Below, piece after piece: positions 57,481-64,000 of a DNA stretch of 64,000 nt. Made by a program: the position numbers and the translations under genes. The stretch is from positions 124,001-188,000 of the forward strand of contig JAOQAE010000002.1 in the NCBI GenBank assembly GCA_025963725.1, read 5' to 3'. Within the stretch, counting starts at the first letter, position 1; each line of letters starts with the position of its first letter. The notes beneath the pieces are model-generated. The model was not told the DNA's origin and did no database searches. It saw nothing but the letters and a program-made list of their open reading frames with translations. The stretch is from Bacteroidota bacterium. GTDB lineage: Bacteria; Bacteroidota; Bacteroidia; 2-12-FULL-35-15.

Positions 57481-58523
57481 GCCTGGTTCCTGAAAATAAG
57501 GAGCTGGTCGCCCTCCACATCATGCTTTTCCGCAGGCCGCAGGTTCAGCCCAGGCGCATTCACGCCATCCTCGATGCTTTGAGCTGAAATAAACACGCGG
57601 GCCTCATCCCATAAGCCGTTATGCACAAAGCTGTTGATCAGCTTGGTGCCGCCTTCCACGATCAGCGACTGGATCTTTTTTTCATGCAACGTTTCAAGGA
57701 TCTGCGGAAGCAGCTCATCATCAAAGTTCAGCCTTTTGTATTCAAGGTTAGGCTCCGATGCCGCATCGGCAGAAGTAAAGATCAGCGTGGGCGTGCTTTT
57801 GTCAAGCAAAAAATAATTCTTCGGGATCGTCAGGTTCCTGTCGATCGCAATGCGAAGCGGGTTCTTCCCCGTAACCGTCCTTACTGTAAGCTGCGGGTTG
57901 TCGAATATCGCCGTCCGTTTTCCTACAATGATCGCCTGTTCAAGGCTTCTCCAGGTATGCGACAGGTGTACGGAAGCGTTGTTGCTGATGCGCAATGGCT
58001 TTTCAACGCCTTCTTCATTCCGGATAATATCAATAAAGCCATCCGATGTCTGGGCCCATTTTAAAATAATATAAGGGCGTTTTTTTTCATGATAGGTGAA
58101 AAAGCGCTTGTTGAGCTCCCTGCATTCTTCTTCCAGAACTCCCGTCCTTACATCGATCCCTGCTTTTGCCAGCTTTTCCATTCCGCGGCCGGATACTTCC
58201 GCATAGGTATCAACGCTGCCGATCACCACGTACGGGATCTTATGTTCAATGATCAGGTCGGCGCAGGGCGGTGTTTTTCCGAAGTGGGAGCAGGGCTCGA
58301 GGTTCACATACAGCGTTGCTTTTTTCAGCAGCGCTTTGTCGCTCACCGAATTGATCGCGTTCACTTCCGCATGTGCCTTTCCGTATTGCTCGTGGTAGCC
58401 TTCGCCGATCACCTTGCCGTCGAGCACTATCACACATCCCACCATTGGGTTAGGGGCCACGTTTCCTTCTCCTTTTTGAGCCAGTTCGAGGCATCGCCTC
58501 ATGTATTCTTCCGCTGTATCCAT
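57477..58523 (-). CDS. ribD: Bifunctional pyrimidine deaminase/reductase RibD
   Basis: A 348-residue enzyme for steps two and three of riboflavin synthesis (deamination, then NADPH reduction of the ribosyl side chain). The deaminase zinc site is H-A-E-V-N-A (His51, Glu53) with P-C-S-H-F-G-K-T-P-P-C (Cys78, Cys87). The reductase domain starts near residue 150 with P-Y-I-I-L-K-W-A-Q-T-S-D-G and has I-V-E-G-G-T-K-L near 270. I chose the ATG at 58523; the frame continues upstream over the divergent prmC gene start. The -7 box lies 8 nt before this ATG. Confidence 0.94.
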   Translation of the reverse strand: MDTAEEYMRRCLELAQKGEGNVAPNPMVGCVIVLDGKVIGEGYHEQYGKAHAEVNAINSVSDKALLKKATLYVNLEPCSHFGKTPPCADLIIEHKIPYVVIGSVDTYAEVSGRGMEKLAKAGIDVRTGVLEEECRELNKRFFTYHEKKRPYIILKWAQTSDGFIDIIRNEEGVEKPLRISNNASVHLSHTWRSLEQAIIVGKRTAIFDNPQLTVRTVTGKNPLRIAIDRNLTIPKNYFLLDKSTPTLIFTSADAASEPNLEYKRLNFDDELLPQILETLHEKKIQSLIVEGGTKLINSFVHNGLWDEARVFISAQSIEDGVNAPGLNLRPAEKHDVEGDQLLIFRNQA

Positions 58524-58531
58524 AATTCCTG

Positions 58532-58539
58532 CAAATGTA
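58532..58539 (-). promoter_or_regulatory. -7 element (TACATTTG), 8 nt before the ribD start
   Basis: On the minus strand TACATTTG matches TAnnTTTG. It lies back to back with the prmC box at 58560-58567, 20 bp apart. Confidence 0.45.
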
Positions 58540-58559
58540 CTAAAAGCCGCAGGGATTAT

Positions 58560-58567
58560 TAACTTTG
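58560..58567 (+). promoter_or_regulatory. -7 element (TAACTTTG), 5 nt before the prmC start
   Basis: TAACTTTG matches TAnnTTTG and ends 5 nt before the ATG at 58573. Confidence 0.45.
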
Positions 58568-58572
58568 CGGCA

Positions 58573-59448
58573 ATGAAAATAGCCTCCAATAAAATAAAGG
58601 ACATTGTCCGTTTTTTCAGGGATGAGCTGGGCGGCATTTATGAACCCGAAGAGCTGAATGCGGTCATCCGTTATTGCTTTGAGGAAGTTATGGCTATTAA
58701 AGGAGTTCAACTGGACATGCAGGATGAAAGAACCGTGAGCGAATCGGAGCTGCTGAAATTCAATTTTGCGGTGAAGGGCCTGAAAAAGGAAAAGCCGCTG
58801 CAATACATTTTCGGGAAGGCCGATTTTTACGGGATGAAATTCCTGGTGAATGAGCATGTGCTGATCCCACGCCCGGAAACAGAAGAGCTGGTGCATCAGC
58901 TAATCAACGATGTAAACGCTTCCGCTCTCCAACCTCCGTTCTCCATTCTCGACATCGGGACCGGCAGCGGCTGCATTCCCGTTACACTTAAAAAGCATCT
59001 TCCGCAAGCTGTTGTTTCGGCTCTCGATGTGTCGGAAGAAGCGCTGGCGCTGGCGAAGCGGAATGCGGAGCTGAATGCTGTAGAAGTGAGTTTTTTTAAG
59101 GAAGATATCCTTTCGCCCTCCGCGGAACTTTTCTCTTCCTCTTATGATATTATTGTTAGCAATCCTCCGTACATCTGCTTGTCGGAAAAGGAGCAGATGA
59201 AAAAGAATGTGCTGGATTACGAGCCGCATCTTGCCTTGTTTACAGCAGGTGAAGATGCGCTTTTGTTTTACAGGAAGATCTGCGATGCGGCATTGAAACT
59301 ACTGAAGCCGGGAGGCAAAGTTTACTTTGAGATCAATGCCGCTTTCGGCCCGGAAACGGAGCAATTGCTTGTGGCAAAAGGCTTTAAAAATGTAACGCTG
59401 CTAAAAGACATGAGCGATAAAAATCGTATCTTGCGTGGTGCGCTTTAA
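58573..59448 (+). CDS. prmC: Peptide chain release factor N5-glutamine methyltransferase
   Basis: A 291-residue SAM enzyme that methylates the Gln of the GGQ motif in release factors RF1 and RF2. An N-terminal helical domain (residues ~1-95) leads to I-P-R-P-E-T-E-E-L (~98-106), the SAM loop L-D-I-G-T-G-S-G-C-I (~126-135) and the catalytic S-N-P-P-Y (~196-200). All family motifs are present. I chose the ATG at 58573; the frame is open upstream to 58501, but that part overlaps the ribD start. It is divergent from ribD with only 49 bp between the starts. Confidence 0.95.
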   Translation: MKIASNKIKDIVRFFRDELGGIYEPEELNAVIRYCFEEVMAIKGVQLDMQDERTVSESELLKFNFAVKGLKKEKPLQYIFGKADFYGMKFLVNEHVLIPRPETEELVHQLINDVNASALQPPFSILDIGTGSGCIPVTLKKHLPQAVVSALDVSEEALALAKRNAELNAVEVSFFKEDILSPSAELFSSSYDIIVSNPPYICLSEKEQMKKNVLDYEPHLALFTAGEDALLFYRKICDAALKLLKPGGKVYFEINAAFGPETEQLLVAKGFKNVTLLKDMSDKNRILRGAL

Positions 59449-59496
59449 GGCCGGAGAATGAATGGAATCATCCCCTTTAACTTAAATACCTGATCA

Positions 59497-60288
59497 ATGA
59501 AAAAGAGTGTTTTTATTGTGTTGTTAATGCTTGCCTTCAGCGTCAGCTTTGCGCAAAATAGCTTTAACGTGGATGTGCTGCCTACCAACGTTGGCGGTAA
59601 GGAAGAATTCAGGCGCCTGTTCGATCAGGAGCTCATCTACCCGAAAGGCTCGCTGGCAAAGAAGGTGGATGGAAAGGTCACCATCTCCTTTATCGTGAAC
59701 AAGGACAGCACCGTGAGCGATGTGAAGGTCACGGAGTCGCCGGCGAAAGACATTGAAAAGGAAGCGCTGCGGATCTTTAAATTATACCAATGGGTGCCTG
59801 CCGTTAAGAACGGGCAGTTTGTAAGCACCGCATGGAGCGTAAGCTTTAATTTCGATTCGGGCAAATACCATAAGATCTGCAAGGAGCGCGGGTTCACGCA
59901 ATTCAAATACCTTCCGAAAATGAAGGTGGACACTTCGCTCATCATTTATAAATCTGCCGGGCAGATGCCGATGTACCAGAAAGGAACATTCGCCCTGCAG
60001 GATTTTATTAAAGAGAATTTAGAATATCCGCGCCAGGCGCAGCTTTCCAATATCCAGGGAACGGTGATGGTGCGCTTTGTGGTGGAGCCGAGCGGACTCC
60101 CTACAAACATCGGCATCGAAAGATCGGTAGGCGGCGGCTGCGACCAGGAAGCCCTGCGCATCATCCAGATGATCAAATGGTATCCTGCTAAAAACGGCGA
60201 TCAGCTCGTAAGGGCGCAAATGACCTTTCCCATTTATTTTGTGCTGAATGAGGATTTTAAGGATAATAGCGCAGGGGAGCAGAAGTAA
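59497..60288 (+). CDS. TonB C-terminal domain protein with two TonB_C domains
   Basis: A 263-residue exported protein with a signal peptide (to ~residue 19, S-F-A-Q). Two TonB_C-type domains follow: residues ~35-118 (D-G-K-V-T-I-S-F-I-V-N-K-D-S-T-V-S-D-V) and ~165-252 (Q-G-T-V-M-V-R-F-V-V-E-P-S-G, then G-C-D-Q-E-A-L-R-I-I). There is no N-terminal membrane anchor of TonB type and no Pro-rich linker, so it is probably a periplasmic relative rather than a normal energy transducer. It lies alone, 48 bp after prmC. Confidence 0.8.
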   Translation: MKKSVFIVLLMLAFSVSFAQNSFNVDVLPTNVGGKEEFRRLFDQELIYPKGSLAKKVDGKVTISFIVNKDSTVSDVKVTESPAKDIEKEALRIFKLYQWVPAVKNGQFVSTAWSVSFNFDSGKYHKICKERGFTQFKYLPKMKVDTSLIIYKSAGQMPMYQKGTFALQDFIKENLEYPRQAQLSNIQGTVMVRFVVEPSGLPTNIGIERSVGGGCDQEALRIIQMIKWYPAKNGDQLVRAQMTFPIYFVLNEDFKDNSAGEQK

Positions 60289-60326
60289 CGCGTTATGTTT
60301 TAGGAGCTTGTATGTTAATGTGGACT

Positions 60327-60408
60327 GTCATCCCGTGCCACGACACGGGATCTGTTAATTAAAGACTGCTAACATTTATGAGATCCCGTGTCGGAGCACG
60401 GGATGACG
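60327..60408. repeat. REP family A element, twin of 55406-55486 in opposite orientation
   Basis: The outer halves GTCATCCCGTGCCACGACACGGGATCT and AGATCCCGTGTCGGAGCACGGGATGACG frame a spacer that is the reverse complement of the spacer at 55406-55486, apart from a few changes. It lies between the TonB_C gene and ligA. Confidence 0.8.
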
Positions 60409-60449
60409 TTGTTAAAAAAATCCCATATTCGTATTTCGTAAATTCGTAA

Positions 60450-62513
<2,064 letters not shown>

Positions 62514-63080
62514 ATGTTTACAAAAATAAAAAAGTGGTTTGCAGGAAGCACACTGAAGAAGGAGCTGCTGAGCAACCCGCGTAAAATGCTTGCGAATAAA
62601 TTTAACTTTCACGGTGTACGCACCGTTGGGATGCTGTTCGACGCTTCCAACCCGGAAGATTACGAGCTGGTGAAGCGTTATGTGGTATACCTTCGCGAGC
62701 ATGCAAAAAAAGTAAAGGTGATGGGCTATTTCAGCAAAAAGCAGATCCCGGCGCTCACTTATTCAAAGCTGGAGTACGACTTTTTCTCCTCGAAGGAAAC
62801 CAACTGGTTCGGAAAGCCCACCACGCACATCATCGATAATTTTATAGAAGAAGAGTACGACCTGCTGATCGACCTCAACATCCACGATCATTTTTCGCTG
62901 AAGTACATTACCGCCTTATCAAAGGCAAAATTCAAAGTGGGAAAGTACAAGGAAGAGGATGAGCCGATTTACGATATGATGATCGATGCTGATAATACGC
63001 AAACGCTGAAGTATTTCCTGAGGCAGATCGATACGTACATCACCATGCTGAACAAGCAGCAGGAGATGAGCTTGAATTAA
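62514..63080 (+). CDS. DUF6913 domain protein
   Basis: A 188-residue soluble protein. The core reads R-T-V-G-M-L-F-D-A-S-N-P-E-D-Y (~36-50), V-M-G-Y-F-S-K-K-Q-I and Y-D-L-L-I-D-L-N-I-H-D-H-F-S-L-K-Y-I (~118-135), matching DUF6913, a Bacteroidota family. The N-terminal ~25 residues are basic. The function is unknown. Its ATG follows the ligA stop without a gap, so the two are co-transcribed and probably coupled. Confidence 0.8.
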   Translation: MFTKIKKWFAGSTLKKELLSNPRKMLANKFNFHGVRTVGMLFDASNPEDYELVKRYVVYLREHAKKVKVMGYFSKKQIPALTYSKLEYDFFSSKETNWFGKPTTHIIDNFIEEEYDLLIDLNIHDHFSLKYITALSKAKFKVGKYKEEDEPIYDMMIDADNTQTLKYFLRQIDTYITMLNKQQEMSLN

Positions 63081-63128
63081 CGTCATTGCGAGGGAAGTAT
63101 AACCGAAGCGATCTCACAAAGCGAGCAA

Positions 63129-63136
63129 TAAATTTG
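63129..63136 (+). promoter_or_regulatory. -7 element (TAAATTTG) of the GlmU-like gene
   Basis: TAAATTTG matches TAnnTTTG and ends 14 nt before the ATG at 63151. Confidence 0.45.
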
Positions 63137-63150
63137 TAAAAAATAGAACT

Positions 63151-64000
63151 ATGAATTACATCCTCTTCGACGACAACACCCGCAACAACCTGCTGCCGCT
63201 CACATTCACGCGCCCGGTAGCCGATATCCGTATCGGGATCCTAACCATCCGGGAAAAATGGGAGCGCATGCTGAATGCGGAAACTTCCACGAAAACAGAA
63301 GAGTACCTCAGCAAAAAATTCCCGCTTGAATTTGCGATCGATGTCGATAATGTATGGATCAACGGATCGGTTTGCCCGAACGCGAAGCTGCTGGAAGAGC
63401 TTAAATTGCTGCAGCCGTATCATGCGCTGCTTTCCGGGGAAACCGTGATAGCTGCCAACACCGGCTCCGATAAAAAATTCGACCTTGCCCTGAGCGATAA
63501 CTATACAAGATTCGAATCGCATGCAAAGGCCATGCACATCGAGCATCCCTGGGATATTTTTTCAAAGAACGGCGATGCCATCAGGGAGGATTTCGAGCTT
63601 GTTACCAAAGGCAGGATCTCGCTTGCGATCAGTTCCACCAACCAGGTGATCGGGCTGGAGAATATTTTTGTGGAGGAAGGCGCAAAAGTGCAGTGCTCGA
63701 TCCTTAACGCTTCTACAGGCCCTATCTACATTGGCAAAGACGCGGAGGTTATGGAAGGCTCCATCATCCGCGGCCCTTTTTCACTGGGAGAACATTCCGC
63801 CTTAAAGCTTGGCGCGAAGATCTATGGCCCTACAACCATTGGCCCCCACAGCAAAGTAGGAGGAGAGGTAAACAATTCGGTGATCTTCGGTTTCTCGAAC
63901 AAGGCGCACGACGGCTTTCTCGGGAATTCGGTCTTGGGCGAATGGTGCAACATCGGCGCCGACAGCAATAATTCCAACCTGAAAAATAATTATGCGGAAG
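63151..64000 (+). CDS. GlmU-like putative sugar nucleotidyltransferase (3' end beyond window)
   Basis: The first ~283 codons are in the window; the end lies beyond 64000. The N-terminus reads M-N-Y-I-L-F-D-D-N-T-R-N-N-L-L-P-L-T-F-T with R-P-V-A-D-I-R-I-G-I next to it, the start of the Bacteroidota GlmU-like family. From about residue 165 on it has hexapeptide-repeat character (I-F-V-E-E-G-A, I-Y-I-G-K-D-A, I-Y-G-P-T-T-I-G-P) typical of a left-handed beta-helix acyltransferase. It resembles GlmU but lacks the usual G-x-G-T-R-M loop, so it may be a divergent or inactive uridyltransferase. It follows DUF6913 after 70 bp and has a -7 box. Confidence 0.82.
   Translation, partial: MNYILFDDNTRNNLLPLTFTRPVADIRIGILTIREKWERMLNAETSTKTEEYLSKKFPLEFAIDVDNVWINGSVCPNAKLLEELKLLQPYHALLSGETVIAANTGSDKKFDLALSDNYTRFESHAKAMHIEHPWDIFSKNGDAIREDFELVTKGRISLAISSTNQVIGLENIFVEEGAKVQCSILNASTGPIYIGKDAEVMEGSIIRGPFSLGEHSALKLGAKIYGPTTIGPHSKVGGEVNNSVIFGFSNKAHDGFLGNSVLGEWCNIGADSNNSNLKNNYAE

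Noticed and set aside
57477-58573. FMN riboswitch upstream of ribD
   Set aside because: Only 49 bp separate the ribD and prmC starts, and the -7 box leaves no room for a leader RNA.

Overview
The window is a piece of a Bacteroidota chromosome. The evidence is direct: several genes carry the Bacteroidota promoter -7 element TAnnTTTG, five proteins end in type IX secretion (T9SS) sorting domains, a PorP/SprF protein is present, and the ribosomal protein Thx, a TamL-type lipoprotein, many Cys-lipoproteins and outer-membrane barrels fit the same phylum. Core genes are moderately GC-rich. No rRNA, tRNA or CRISPR array was seen.

Layout. Positions 1-1330 hold the start of a TamL-like outer-membrane assembly lipoprotein (minus strand, cut by the window edge) and a TrmH/SpoU rRNA methylase. 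Positions 1341-1822 hold two copies of a REP-like palindromic repeat; the second copy is split by an AT-rich island of about 11.4 kb (1823-13200). The island has 15-bp terminal inverted repeats and a 5-bp target duplication (TTCCA), and the first REP copy preserves the unoccupied target sequence. Its cargo is a DUF4365 nuclease-like protein, an IS1380-type transposase, an XRE + PIN (DUF4935) pair, the TcmP + Gp37/Gp68 three-Cys-motif pair, a membrane-anchored beta-rich protein, a possible degenerate GIY-YIG protein, two paralogous lipoproteins divergent from an XRE regulator with repeated operator-like palindromes, and several small orphans. It reads as a transposon-borne accessory (possibly defence) island and is the most novel part of the window.

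Positions 13230-25700 return to chromosomal genes: a DUF1189 membrane protein, rsmE, pckA, a DUF423 protein, an alpha-helical repeat protein, a saccharopine dehydrogenase-like enzyme, a DUF2459 protein, then a four-gene minus-strand operon of a DUF4907 lipoprotein and three kelch proteins with T9SS tails. Positions 25900-35500 carry a TPR-PD40 protein, a type II NADH dehydrogenase, a rhomboid protease, a HAD phosphatase, a class IV aminotransferase, pdxH, ribosomal protein Thx, a tRNA Gm methylase and an agmatinase-family enzyme. Positions 35660-42076 encode a 2011-residue gliding/adhesin-type T9SS protein and a small secreted partner. Then follow HU, fmt, a DASS transporter and a run of small membrane proteins and lipoproteins; a CotH-domain T9SS protein followed by a PorP/SprF protein (49640-53351); an M42-like peptidase, an IMPACT-family protein, two tandem anti-sigma-like ATPases, ribD divergent from prmC, a TonB-C protein, ligA with a DUF6913 gene, and the start of a GlmU-like gene running off the end.

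The intergenic DNA is unusually rich in repeats: a mobile-looking REP family (CCCGTGnCnCGACACGGG hairpins, five sites), a TCGAG-rich family, a dispersed duplication of about 230 bp (28237-28967) and a tandem array with units of about 250 bp (53500-54326). Four or five genes have the -7 box only 4-12 nt before the ATG, suggesting leaderless or ultra-short-leader mRNAs.
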